Source: Pardosa pseudoannulata
Taxonomy: Eukaryota > Arthropoda > Arachnida > Araneae > Lycosidae
NCBI GenBank assembly: GCA_032207245.1
Contig: CM063502.1
Coordinates: 118,553,929-118,617,928, forward strand
DNA length: 64,000 nucleotides
Direction: 5' to 3'
Shown: piece after piece, positions 1 through 12,700 of the stretch
How positions within the stretch are numbered: position 1 is the stretch's first letter
Layout of the letters: each line of letters opens with the position of its first letter
Translations under genes and position numbers: made by a program
Notes under the pieces: generated by a model
The model's database searches: none
Told to the model about the DNA's origin: nothing
What the model saw: only the letters and a program-made list of their open reading frames with translations

Positions 1-2530
1 TGAATTATTAAAAACATATGTTAATTACTTTCCATCATAAAGTATCTATTAAAAACTGATTGTTTACACGCCGTAAACTAAACTCAATTCTAAAAAATAA
101 AGGAAATAGACTATTCTAATACAAATATACTTGAACCAGAAAAGAAAATTAACGGAAATATTTTGTGTATTTAAGGCGATAAATACCAAAGTTCTATAAT
201 TACTTAAATAATATTTGAATGTTAATTTCATAACCAAGTGAAGTAACTATTACCCATGATGAGAAAATCTCTTTTTATTTATTACATGTTTCTGCAATCT
301 TTTAAATGAGCAAAGAGCTACAAAATTTTGATCTGTATTATCCCGAAACATTGATTATGATTGTAAAACCACAGTCATTAGAGAAAGTTGCTCAAAAAGA
401 GCAAAATTTAAGCAATTAGTTTCATTGCATAAGAGTGATCAAAACAAAAAGTCTTCCCTTTATATTATAATTGTCCCAACCACATTTACTGAGTTAATTT
501 ATTTCATTAATGTAACATGTAATTACCCGATAAGTTAAATTTCTTTATACTTTTAGATTAAAACTGCTAATAGGGTCAATATAATTAAGAAAGAACGTAC
601 AATCATGTACAATTTCTAAACCTTATATAAACTCAAGAAAATTTTTGTAAGCCTCTGAATAAATATTTTAATATTCAAATACTGAATATTTCGATAAAAA
701 ATTTGTTTAGTGCATTTTCATAGTAAACGATTGTACTATAAATTAAACCATTCACGTGACTAATTTATTAATAAATTAGTGAAATCGGATATAGGATTTA
801 TACTTTATTTCGTAATATAAGTTCTTTATTTCATCTACTACTTGCGTATTCATTCCTTACTTTGAATGCATTTTCATCCATGGTTAATCAATCCAATATA
901 CAGTCCAAAATTTTGGTTCTAAAAAAGACAAGGCAATATCTTTTCTAATACCAATTGTACATATCTCACGCATTACGTAAGTTGCGCAATTAACTTTACA
1001 GTGCGAAACTTTGATTTTAAAGAAAGACAATGCAGCTTATATACGTTTCATTAAACTTAGAGGTTTTTAATTAAGTGTCACTCGAGTTAGTCAGACATTT
1101 AAAAAATGAAAAATATTCGAAAAATGAAGCATAAATTTTACAAGTCCTCTTTCTGAATCACTAATGAATCCCCTGTGTACGTTATACCCCAGATTGTAAC
1201 ACCACTCACTTTTATTAGAGTCTATAGAAGCTCCATCCATTAATTTTCTTTTAATGTTTCCTCTCAGATTCAGAGACGTAATCACTTAAGATTACCTAAT
1301 TGCTTTTCCCCCTTGACATCCTCTACCTTGGGTTTTGTATTCGATCTGAATTACAAATTTTCTAAGGATACTTCAGGCATGATTTGCTACAGATGTCGAG
1401 CAATTATTTTCAAAATTAGAATATATTATTTTCGTACATAAAATGATTGTTGTAAAGATACGTTGAAAACAGCTTTTCGCTACAAGTGTCTTATTAATTA
1501 AGAAAAGAGAATTTTGTGAGCGATTAATTGCTGTGCTCTAATTATGAGATTCCCTTAAAATGGGAGCATTAAAGATGCAAGCCACAACAGAGTTTTTCCC
1601 CCTTCAATACCTTTCTCTCATAAATGATGTGTTTAGTCGGGATTCATTTATTTCCCCTTTCTTGCTTTTTGAAGATAATGAATTTAAACTGTTCCTTTTT
1701 ACTGTCAAACTCCAAGCATGCTATATATTGTCTTGCTTATGATGAATATTTACATATTGAATTACAGTTTGACTTTCCTATAGCAATGGTTAATTATTTC
1801 TTTTGAATGTGTGAAGCAAAATAAAATCTACTATATTTTTTTTAAAAAAAGTATCTATATATCTTGCTGAAATTTCTATATATGTTACTATACATTTATT
1901 TAAAACAAAATATATAAGTTGAAGCATAATATGAACTCATATGATTTGCACACTTCAGGCACAACAAGCCAACTATTAACATATTAAAGGTTATCACATA
2001 TTTTTAGGGACATCATACATGTAATTTGTAGAATTTTTATTATTTTTATCTTGGAATGAGCTTTGTTTTCTAGAGGTGGTCCTCATTAGCCATCATGTAG
2101 GAAAACAGTAGACTGTATCTCTCTAATCCAACCAGAATTTTTAATGAAGGTAGATAGCAATCCTGTAAACAATCTACCAAAAAAATCGAGTATTTATAAT
2201 ATTTATTTACAGTTTTGTCCTTTGACTCAATATTTATACATTTCCTAGTATATAAATGTAATTTTAGGGCAGATACATTGACTGAAATCATGACATATGG
2301 CTTTATCTATCATAAAATTTTAATTCACAGTAATTTATTTTCATGTGAAAGCAAATAAATACTTTATCATGAAATTATTATTTAAGGGGCATCGTATGAG
2401 GTTGGAAATGACAACTATTTACTGATAAGAACAGTGTGCCAAATTCAAAATTGTTTAAATTTAATATTTGTATTACTTTTTGCAGTCTATAACCTGAAAT
2501 TAAGATATTTCTGAATATATATTTCGTAGA
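1..2530. other. AT-rich non-coding DNA
   Basis: I see no gene, RNA gene or structured repeat here. The open frames are short (60-73 codons), have no recognisable motif, and two of them overlap each other on the same strand near 1.6-1.8 kb. Base composition is uniformly AT-rich with A- and T-runs. Confidence 0.6.
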
Positions 2531-2533
2531 AAT

Positions 2534-2584
2534 GGACCAGACATGTAATGACTTAAAATTGGGACCAGACATGTAATGACTTAA
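2534..2584. repeat. 28-bp tandem duplication
   Basis: A 23-bp core beginning GGACCAGACATG and ending GACTTAA occurs twice with an offset of 28 bp and no mismatch in the core. This is a small, apparently recent tandem duplication in otherwise unique DNA. Confidence 0.85.
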
Positions 2585-2670
2585 CAAAAATGGTTAATTC
2601 ATTTTTGTTGTATTGTTTACCTTAAAGTATATTCTTTTATTTTATACATCTCTTTTGGTATTCTGTAAAT

Positions 2671-4295
2671 TATAATCAGTTTGATGGAAAAACTGTTTTA
2701 AGTCTGATATTTAAGCACTTTCCCGACCAAAATAGGATAAGTGCACAACTATATTTACTTTTCTAATGAATTTAATATTCGAAACTAGAAAAGTATAAAA
2801 GAAACAGGGTAAGTGCATAACTATCTTCTATATGCCTTTTATGTTAATTTAATATTCTACATGGCAGAAGTAGAGAAGCAACTCCAAGCAATTACTTTAC
2901 TCATTTAAAATTTCAAAGTTGAAAAGAAAGAACTCTTTGATTAATAAGTTCCATTAGGCATCCAACTTCTACTATAGTCTACAGCTTTTAATGGATGTAA
3001 CAAAATAAAAAATAAGGCTAATTAACACTTGCCACGGGAATCTTTGATATCCAAAAATTATTATCATTTAAATAGAAAAACTGTTTCAAGTCGGATTTAT
3101 GTACTTACCCGACCAAAACAGGATAAATGTACAACTATATTTGCTTTTCATATGAATTTAATATTCGAAGTGAGAAAAGTAGAAAAGAAAATTCATGTAA
3201 TTATGTCTCTCATTTAAAATATCATAGTCAGAAAAAGAAATACAGTTCTCTGAAGAATTAGTGTGGGCAGGCATACAGTTTCCAATAAATTCGAAGTTGG
3301 CAGTGGATGAAACAAAAAAAATAGAGCTAATTAAAAGACTTGACACACTTAATCTTTGATATCTTAAAAATATTACAAGTTGAAAGAAGGACTAATTCAA
3401 GTTTGATTTACGCACTTTGACCGTCAAAAATAGGGTAAAATTGCATAACTATCTTCTATATGACTTTGAAGATAATTCAATATTCCACATGGCAAGAACA
3501 GAAAAGAAACTTAAGCAATCACTTTTCTCGTTTAAAATTTCAAAGTTAAAAAGAAAGAGAGAGTGCTTTGATTAATTAGTGTCGGTAGGCATAGTGTTTC
3601 CACAGGTGGCAGGAGATGACACAAAATAAAAAAATTCGTCTAATTAACACACTTACCCCACTTAATCTTTGACATCTTAAAAATTATTATCAGTTTAATG
3701 GAAAGATTGTTTCAAGTCACATTTAAGTACTTACCCAGCCAAAACAGGAGAAGAGCACATCTATGTTTGCTATGATATGAATTCAAAATTCGATACGACA
3801 AAGGCAAGCAGAAAAGGAAGTGCAAGCAATTCTTTTTCTCATATAAAATTTAAAAGTCAGGAAAAACAAACGACAGAAGAATTAGTATCGGTAGGCATCC
3901 AGTTCTCCTTATATTTCACAGGTGGTAGTAGAGGAAACAAAATAAAAAATAGGACTAATTAGAACCCTTGACACACTTAATCTTCTATAGCTTAAAAATT
4001 ATTATCAAGTTGGTTGAAAAATCTGTTTCAAGAATAATTTACCCTTTTACCCGACCAAAACAGCGTACGTTCATAACTATCTTCTATATGTCTTTGATGT
4101 GAGTTCAATATTTGACACGTTAAGAGAAAAAAAGTAACTCCAACTCAGTTAATTTTCTCCTTTAAAATTTTAAAGTTTGATAAAAAGGGTCAAATTAGAA
4201 TGAATCATCTCGGTAGGCATCCAGTTTCCATTATATTCCACTGGTGGCAGTGGAGAAACAAAATAAAAAAATAGTGCTAGTTCACAGATTTAGAC
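2671..4295. repeat. diverged ~315-bp tandem repeat, about five units
   Basis: Units start near 2671, 3061, 3371, 3685 and 3999. Recurring landmarks are CTGTTTCAAGT, ACCCGACCAAAACAGG, GCATAACTATCTTCTATATG, TCGGTAGGCATCCAG, a block with GGTGGCAG and AACAAAATAAAAAA, and ACACACTTAATCTT. Spacing is about 390, 310, 314 and 314 bp. The first unit is longer because the block around CCGACCAAAATAGG is itself partly duplicated. The copies differ by many substitutions and small indels, so the array is old. Open frames in it do not keep frame between units, so it does not look coding. Confidence 0.85.
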
Positions 4296-4309
4296 AATAC
4301 TCATTTATT

Positions 4310-6540
4310 ACATTTACAACAAATTAAAGATATTAGAGACAGAAATAAAAACGAAACATTTTCTAATCCTTAAGTACAAAAGAAAAGATTAACAGCATTA
4401 TGTTAAGTTTCGTATAAAGAAGGACATATACTCCTATTTAAACTATAAATAATGTAATATCTGATGGAATTGACTAAATCTCACTGATTATATAAATTTG
4501 CTTCCATAGATCTTTTATCTCTAATTTAAATTGTGAAATCTTTACATAATGGTACTTCTAAAATTCTTGCGATATACATCTTGTGTTCTGAAGGATGATA
4601 GATCTTATCTTACAGATATACTAATTACTATTTACCTTTTTACATACTATAATTGTTATCATTCAAGAAAAGATTCTTTTATTTTTTATATGAGAACATC
4701 TTTGTTTCAGGATGTAAAAAATAGAATTTTTTTTATTGTAACAATAATCTTTCTCGTGCATACCTGTAAAAATGCAAAAAAAATAGCATAAAGCTTATCC
4801 TGTTCGTTTAAAGAAAAATCATTACTAATCTGATAAGCTAGAACTAAACCTTAACTTAATATAATTGATATAAACAAAAAATATCAAAGACAAAAAAGAA
4901 GGCAAAACTTTATGTCATATTGGCGTGTTATTGAAAAACTTAATAACATTTTATTAAGTTTCGTATATAGAAATATTAACTTATATTTACAAATTTATAA
5001 TATTGTATAATAAATGACATAATTTACTATGTGTTAATGATTCTAGAACAGATTCCATAACAACTTTATGTGCGATTAAAATTATAAACTCTGTCTTGTA
5101 TGGCTCATATTATTACGATGTACATCTTTTTGAATTTCTTCAGTTTGCTGATTTTGATTTTGATAAACTATTTAACAATTATCTTTTAAATCTAAAATTA
5201 TGAAACAATGAAAGGTTATGTTATTTTTCTTATTTAAGAATTTATTTGCTTATTTGAAAATAAAATATAAAAAGTGATAATTTTAGGACACATCATACCT
5301 GTATACTCTGAAAATGTTTAATTAGCGCATCCAAATGTTTTCACCTTTTGTAAAAATAAAAGCTATTATTGTTTATATGAATTAGAAATATATCCTAAAC
5401 TATTAATTTTAAAATACAAAGAAGATATTACACATTTTATATTCTACTGGCTTGCGTGAGAAAAACGTAACATCATTCTACTAAATTTCATCTACGGGTT
5501 CATTTTACGATCTTGAGGCAAACTCTGAGGTGTGGTACCGTTTACTAAAACATGCGTATCTTTGAATAGGAATGTAGGGTCAGAAGGGACGTATTGAGAG
5601 ACAAAACATAAAACATGAAGCAGACATGACATTCGACTTAAATTTATAACCATATAGAGTCTCAGCATGATAGTGTGATAACTCATTTCAAAGGGGTAGT
5701 GGTAAGGGGGAACCGAAGGCCGACTCCAGTTGAAAGCATTGTCGATCCACTATACACTGCTGCTGTAATCATGCTCAAAATAACATCTTTGAAAGTGTTC
5801 GTGAAATACTCGACACTATCAGGCATGTATTACTGCTTTTGGTAGGTTTTGAGTATCTTTCGCAAGTATTTCTTCAAAGAAGCCCTTTGCTAGGATGCAA
5901 ATGAACAAGGTTTTTATTTCGTGTCTGATTTTTATGTTTATGCCTCAGTGCGTCACATCCCACAATACTTTTCTATACAAAAAATGTATATATTAGTAGA
6001 TTTTACGACTCTCAAAGTTTGCCCTATGATCATAGAATCACACTGTATATATATACATATTCTAATATTAAAATAACTGAACAATAAGTGAATATAATCC
6101 AAAAAATCTCACAAGTCTTAGTACTTTCTTTCATATCGCTTTTATCTAGATTTAGAGTCGTAAGTCTAATCCTTATAATGCACATTCTTAAGGTTCATTC
6201 TTAAAGTCAAATCATACAGATTTATTAATTACCAGTTTTCTTTTACGATCCTGAAATCTTCAAATAAATAAAATATATCCTATTATCCTCGTTTAAAAAC
6301 TTATGTATTTAGAATTTAAAATAATACTTTTTATCTTAATAACTGAATAATTATAATTCTGCTTATACTTGTAAAAAGTTCAATAAGCAGAACAAAAAGT
6401 TTCCATGTTCCTTAAAAGAAATATCATTACAGATTTAATGAACAAGAAATAAATCTTACCCTAATATACTTAGAATAAACAAGAGATATTAGAGACAGAA
6501 ATGAAAACGAAACTTTATCGCATATTGGCGTGCGAGAGAA
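4310..6540. repeat. diverged repeat family with partial copies
   Basis: A segment with ATATTAGAGACAGAAAT, AAAACGAAAC and TTAAGTTTCGTATA occurs near 4320-4440, recurs in altered form near 4880-4980, and recurs again near 6478-6535. The 4880 and 6480 copies share CATATTGGCGTG. The flanks match too: the stretch from about 4760 to 4940 resembles 6370-6535. Copies are diverged and incomplete, so the exact unit cannot be set by eye. The family lies next to the 315-bp array and may be an older satellite or a degraded transposon. Confidence 0.55.
5480..5960. other. GC-richer island, open in several frames (possible relic exon)
   Basis: This block is clearly less AT-rich than its surroundings. On the minus strand, a frame from the ATG at about 5829 gives 47 residues (starting MPDSVEYFTNTF, ending PLTTTPLK), and its TGA overlaps the ATG of the next frame, which runs to 5492. 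The frame upstream of it (ending LPKAVIHA) is also open. On the plus strand a frame of about 69 codons without an ATG ends near 5850. Since several frames are open at once, I cannot choose one. It may be a decayed coding sequence or simply GC-richer DNA with fewer stops. I recognise no domain. Confidence 0.2.
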
Positions 6541-7180
6541 AAGATTTCCGGAGAAAAAGATTTTGAGCTGCTCTAAAACAGAGGGACAAAGGTTGGCCGT
6601 TAATAACAAAACTGACAGCTCTGAGCGCAATTTTTCGAACTATCGCAAATCGAACGTTTTGTAAAGATATTTCTTAGTAGTTTCTGGAGATGAGGAATCG
6701 ATTTCTGTTTTTTATGGAATTTCGAACCTTTCTGGGGGAACAAAAAGAGAGAAAGAGTCATTTGAAGAACGACCTCTTTGGATTCACTGAGGAAATAAAA
6801 GTAGAAATTCTTGTCATTTTACTGAGTTTTGCACATATTTTTTTTTTGCTTCGAGGCATCAAAAACTTTTATTTTCTCTTCTTGGTCCCTTTTATCCTCC
6901 AACAGAGCAGAAAAATAAGTTAAAAGGAAAAACACTACTGTTTGAGAAAGCCTTCACTCACAAGATATCATTCGATCAAGGATTTATTTCTTCCTTCTCC
7001 CGTAATAAATATTCGTAGGGTGAACAGACAATTTCTGGTGAGCCGAGTTTTTCCTTTATTACGAGAGCAAAAGCTGTGTAACTGTTATTCAATATGTGGT
7101 GAATATACTACTACAGTACGTGAAAGAGTTTCAGCGTATCTAGAGGAATGTGATTCTTTATTTAGACGCAATTCTTAGCA
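6540..7180 (+). other. less AT-rich block with two adjacent unsupported open frames
   Basis: Two plus-strand frames (77 codons from 6690, 78 codons from 6942) follow each other with an 18-bp gap. The first is rich in Phe and Leu with a hydrophobic stretch (LVILLSFAHIFFLLRG). The second is rich in Arg, Ser and Cys. Neither shows a family motif. They could be parts of an old transposon next to the repeat that ends at 6540, or chance frames. Confidence 0.15.
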
Positions 7181-8870
7181 TTTCTCTTTTGCAAGCATAT
7201 ATATATTAAAATTATATCTGTAACTGACCCGAATAACCGAATAAATCAGAATTTGTTTCAAGCAGACAAACAGAGTGAGAAAGAGAGAGTGTGTGTATTA
7301 TTTAAAAACAGTAATATTTAAATAAAAGTACTGATTTGATAAGAGCTCGATAATAATTATTAAGTTATAGATAGTTTAGGATGTTCTAAATCATGATATG
7401 TACTACTCGTAAAAATTAATTATAATTTAGTGTTGAATTAGATACTATAATTTGTATGTAAAATATAAAAAAAGATTTGTAGCATACAAACAAGTATGCA
7501 AGTATACTGTAGTATACAAACAATAATAAGTATACAGCTTCAAAAAATGTTTTACTATTATCAAGTTACCATAAAATTATTCTTGTATAATGTGAAATAA
7601 TCGATATTTTTGATTGATTAGTGTTGTTTTAGATGCTATAATTTGTATGTAAAATGAAAAACAGATTTGAATTTAAATAAGTATACAACTTCTAAAAATG
7701 TTTTACAGTTATTATTATCAAGTTACCATAAAATTATATTTTCATAATTTGAAATAGTCGATATTTTTGACTGAAAGGTCTCACATTTGAAGAAATGTTT
7801 TATTTTTTCTTAAATTACAATGCGGTCTTTTCTAAATGAGTTGTGAATACATAATGTAGTTTCATAGTACTGTATAAATAATTTATTTGCATTATTAGGA
7901 TAAAAGTTTTCGTCATAATTTTATGTTTCTATGGTTAGTTATAGAGACAAACAGAGAGAGAGAGAGAGAGAGAGAGTTTATTATTCAAAAACAGTAATAT
8001 TTGAATAGAAATACAGATTTAATAAGAGCTCAATAATAATTATTAAGTTATAGATAGTTTACGATGTTTTAAATCATGATATGTATTACATGTTAAAATG
8101 AATTAATCGTTAGTGTTGTGTTAGATACTATAATTTGTATGTAAAATATAAAAAAGGTTTTATTTAAATAATTATACAACTTCAAAAAATGTTTTGCAGT
8201 TATTATTATCAAGTTACCATAAAATTATACTTGTATAATTTGAAGTAGTCGATATTTTTGACTAAAATATCTCACATTTGAAGGAAAGTTTTATTTTTTC
8301 TTAAACTACAATGCAGCCTTTTTTAAATGAGTTCTGAATACATAATATAGTTTTATAGTGGTGTATAAATAATTTATTTGCTATATTAGGATAAAAGTTT
8401 TCTTAATAATTTTATGTTTCTATGGAGAACTATAGAGACAAACAGAGAAAGAGAGAGAAAGTGCATTATTCAAAAACAGCCAATATTTGAATAGGAAAAC
8501 TGATTTAATAAGAGCTCGATAATAATTATTAAGTTATAGATAGTTTGGATGTTCTAAATCATGATATGTATTACATGTTAAAATGAATTATACGTTAGTG
8601 TTATATTAGATACTATAATTTGTATGTAAAATATAAAAAAAGGTTTGTATTTAAAGAAGTATACAAAGCCAAAAAATGTTTTACAGTTATTATTATCATG
8701 TTACCATAAAATAATACTTGTATAATTTAAAATAGTCTATATTTTTGATTGATTAGAGTTGTATTAGATACTAGAATTTATATCTAAAATATAAAAGGTT
8801 TGTATTTCAATAAGTATACAACTTCAAAAAATATTTTACAGTTATTATTATCATGATACCATAAAATTAT

Positions 8871-8915
8871 TTAGCCCTCGTGTTGCAAAAAGTAGACCGT
8901 AGCACTCCAAACCAA
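8871..8915 (+). mobile_element. 45-bp transposon-end-like insertion in array unit 3
   Basis: Inside unit 3 a 45-bp block starting TTAGCCCTCGTGTTGCAAAA interrupts the repeat. It is flanked by two copies of ACCATAAAATTAT (8858-8870 and 8916-8928), a motif other units carry once, so it is an insertion with a 13-bp duplication. Its sequence matches, in inverted orientation, the block ending CGAGGGTTAA at 9743. The left TTAA is degenerate (TTTA/TTAG). Confidence 0.55.
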
Positions 8916-9130
8916 ACCATAAAATTATACTTATATAATTTGAAATAGTCGATATTTTTGACAGAAAGATCTCACATTTGAAGGAATGTTTTATTTTTTC
9001 TTAAACTACAATGCAGCCTTTTCTAAATGAGTTATGAATACATAATATAGTTTTATAGTGCTGTATAAATAATTTATTTGTATTATTAGGATAAAAGTTT
9101 TCTTCATAATTGTATGTGTCTATGGTTAAT

Positions 9131-9132
<2 letters not shown>

Positions 9133-9194
<62 letters not shown>
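9133..9194 (+). repeat. (GA)n microsatellite
   Basis: An uninterrupted GA dinucleotide run of about 60 bp. It sits exactly where the other units of the 7.3-9.7 kb array carry short GA tracts, so it is a local expansion of an ancestral tract of the repeat unit. Confidence 0.97.
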
Positions 9195-9699
9195 ATTATT
9201 CAAAAACAGTAATATTTGAATAGGAATACAGATTTAATAATAGCTCGATAATAGTTATTAAGTTATAGATAGTTTACGATGTTCTAAATCATGATATGTA
9301 TTACACGTTAAAATGAATTAATCGTTAGTGTTGTATTAGATACTATAATTTGTATGTAAAATATAAAAAAGGTTTGTATTTAAATAAGTATACAACTTCA
9401 AAAAATATTTTACAGTTACTGTTATCAAGTTATCATAAAATTATACTTGTTTAATTTGAAATAGTCGACATTTTTGACTGAAAGATCTCACATTTGAAGG
9501 AATGTTTTATTTTTTCTTAAATTACAATGCGGCCTTTTCTAAATGAGTTGTGAATACATAATGTAGTTTTATAGTGCTGTATAAATAATTTCTTTGCATT
9601 ATTAGGATAAAAGTTTTCTTAATAATTTTTTGTTCCTATGGTTAATTATAGAACATCTGGTTTGTACTTTCATCTATAAGAAGTAAGTCCAAAATGTCT

Positions 9700-9743
9700 C
9701 TTTGGTTGGTATCGGTTCTACTGTTTTGCTGAACGAGGGTTAA
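9700..9743 (-). mobile_element. TTAA-type (piggyBac-like) transposon end
   Basis: Read on the minus strand this begins TTAACCCTCGTTC and continues AGCAAAACAGTAGAACCG. It aligns over about 45 bp with the insertion at 8871 and more weakly with a block at 30523. TTAA followed by CCC is the usual start of piggyBac-superfamily ends. No transposase is visible, so this is a remnant or a non-autonomous end. Confidence 0.45.
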
Positions 9744-9749
9744 TGAAAC

Positions 9750-12700
9750 AGGGACCTATAGCTAAAAACCAATCCCGAACGGCAACGTACAAATACGCCA
9801 ACATTTGATTTCAAACACACGAATTCTAACACTTGAACTTCAATACCGCAAAGCAGAGTTTTTCTCAATCAGCCATAGTTCGGCTAAAGCAAAAAGATGT
9901 TATAATTATTGTAAATCAAAGGTAGTACCACATTTTAAGAATGAAGTACACATTGAGATATTAGGCTTGTTTTAGTACACTTGCTTAAAAATAGTATTGT
10001 GGATTGCAGTATTGTACTTTGTAAACCAGTAAAAAGTAATCTAATTAAAAATATGCAAAATATTAATAAATAAAATGAAATTTTTTTATATGATTATTAT
10101 TTTTGCGTTTATGTTTTACCCTTCGTATTATTTCAACTTTAAGTGTGAAATAAATTCTTTACGGTAAATTAATGATGAATTATAAGACTTGTAATAAATA
10201 AAATTTCTAGTTTGTAACAACAAAAGTCATTCAGATGCCATTTTTTTAAAGATAGTCGTTGATCTGCTTTGTTTACTAAGCTTGAAAAAAAAACTAAATG
10301 TATTTTAGAACCCGTAAAGTTGTGGAAAAATGGGACATTTTTCTGTAGAGTAATTAAACATGTCATGATGATGAAAGTTTTAACGTAGAAGAAATGTTGC
10401 TCTCAGTTTTAGTTAAAGTTTTAAGACAACTTCATTAACAAGCATTTTTGCATAAGAGTTTAACACACCTTTTTTAAAAACTGTGTTTTCGAAAATTATC
10501 CAGATTTCTTTGCTTGAATAAAGTGAATTTCACCTTTAGAGTTAGTTTTGAATTTTTTGAGACTATTTTTAGTTGGGAACTTATCACATCATTTACTATT
10601 TTAAAGCAATTTTTTACTTCTTTCATGGCAATAGTTAACAGATGTTTTTATCGGTAATAAATAAATGAAAACGCAAAACAATTATGATAAAAATTTCTGA
10701 TAAGTACCTTAAATTATGATTATAATGCCTAAAAATGATTTGCTTAGAAATGAAAAAAAATTAGGTTTGATATTCACCAAAATCTAATATTTTTAATTAC
10801 ACCTATTACGCCTAAATATCAAATAATGATACTATATTCCTCCCTATATATTCCTTTTGTATCATTTTCTTTAGATTTCTAAGTTTATAAAGATGATTAC
10901 AGGTATTTAGTGTTACATAGAATTAATTAACAAAATAACATATATTTTCGCATTTAGCATATATTTTGTCTGTTAAGAAAATGTAGAATATTAATACATA
11001 TAACGACCTTACACTAATAAAAGACATTCTAAACAATGAAATAGAAGATGGTACAACCGAGTATAACTCGATGAAACTCAGTTTGCTCAGAAATAGTATT
11101 TCTAATGTTGTTTTAATCTAATATATAAATGTGCTTTATCAAGAATAAGGAAAACTTGAATGCTGAAACAGCAAGAATAAAATTCCCATTAAATAATTGT
11201 GATTTAATTTTATTCTTTTAGCTTAAGCGAATCATCACCGATCGTTAATGAAGCATACTTATTTTTTACGCGAGGAAATTGTTCTTTGAGGTTTTTTCTA
11301 CTTCTGACAGCTGTCGCGTTCTACACAAAAATACATCCGCTTTGGACAATCAATCGACGCATTAGTAGACATAGAATTCTAAAAAGAGAACTGCGACTGG
11401 GTGTTGCCACTCAGACGATAATCGGCACCTATTATCATAATAATAAGTTGTCGGTAGAAAATGAATGTTTAAAAAATGTAAAGAATTTAGAAGTATAAGA
11501 GCACTAGAATACTTCTAAGTTCTTGCACTAATTAAAAACGTGATCCATTTCTAAATTAATTCAGAGTGTTCATATTTTGGTAAAGTACAAATGAATAAAA
11601 AGCTACAAAACTAAGGTTAATACTGCAAATGATAGCTTAGTTGATAATGATTTAAATTAAGCATTCCAAATCATCGTATCAAAAAAGGAGAATGCAAATG
11701 AAAGGCAATTTCTATTCATAAAATAACCTACTATAAATTGTATCTCATTCACACTGGAAATTACTTAAAACTTATGTTGATAATTTTGTAGCTTGCAGAT
11801 ACGAATTCGATCTGATAATTTGGCCTCTTTGCAAGAGTATGTGTTTATCTAAAGGAGAAGAGTTAGAAGCCCTTGTTATCAAGTGACTGTGTTAAAAATA
11901 AGCAAAAGTGGCCACATTTCCATGACACGTTTCTGCAACTTTAAAATTTTCATATATTACAGTATGTTATAAAAAATATCGTATTCACCTAAATTGTTTC
12001 TCATGGAAAATAGATAGCTTTGAAAGTCTTTAACAAGTTGATAAAGTTTTAGTTTTCAAAAACTAATAAGTAAATAAATAACTAAGGGGAACCGTCAGTT
12101 CAAAAATATTTAATTTGGTTTAGTAATATTATGAATCATCAGTTTATAATTTCTTAACAACAATAAATTTAACGTTTGTTTTTAAATAAAATACTGAATA
12201 GAATATTACATATTACTTCTTCTGTAAATTTTATCTTTTGAAATTTAATGTATAGTGAATAATAAATTACATACAAGTTCATTATGTATTGTAAAAGAAA
12301 GTTATTTCTTGAGTTTTGTAAATACAGAAATTATTATTTAGCGTAAAATAATACCCTTGTTAAAAATTCTCTTAAACTACAACTAGGAACTAAAGATTTT
12401 ATTTAACTCAAATACTTTTCAAAATTAAGAAATATAGTATGGAAACAGTTGTTTATAATTTTGATAGAAGCTTCTATTTTCGATACTGCATTATGTACAG
12501 TACAGTACACTTTATGATTAAGATCTTCTCCGACTTTACAATAATTTAAGGCATTGGCAAAATTTCTTCATGTAATTTTCTGCTCCCAACTGTTAATTAG
12601 TTCGCTTGACGTGAATTAATCTCCTTGCTTACAGGTCTGCGATGAAAATCCAATAAATTATCTCAGAGAAGTGTACTGACTTGACTAGCCACATTTACTA

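Larger units (their letters stand above)
7262..9655. repeat. tandem array of four large units, each led by a GA tract
   Basis: The landmark AGAGCTCGATAATAATTATT followed by AAGTTATAGATAGTTT occurs near 7342, 8023, 8511 and (as TAGCTCGATAATAGTTATT) 9241. Each unit starts with a purine GA tract and ATTATTCAAAAACAG, then ATCATGATATGTA, ACTATAATTTGTATGTAAAA, AAGTTACCATAAAATTAT, CGATATTTTTGACTGAAAG and ACAATGCGGCCTTTTCTAAATG. Units 1 and 3 carry an internal duplication of about 190 bp that units 2 and 4 lack, which explains spacings of about 681, 488 and 730 bp. No open frame is conserved between units. Confidence 0.9.

Noticed and set aside
6690..7178. Two adjacent plus-strand frames as a split gene
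   Set aside because: The gap between them contains no convincing donor/acceptor pair, and neither product shows a family motif.
8858..8928. Target-site duplication of a SINE tail
   Set aside because: The 45-bp insert at first resembled a truncated SINE tail, but it has no A-rich or simple-repeat tail. It matches instead, in inverted orientation, the TTAA-type end at 9.74 kb.
11286..11498. 70-codon frame with signal-peptide-like start (MRFFLLLTAVAFY)
   Set aside because: The hydrophobic start is short, what follows is Arg/His-rich without Cys pattern or processing sites, and there is no cDNA-like context. Such starts are common by chance in T-rich DNA.
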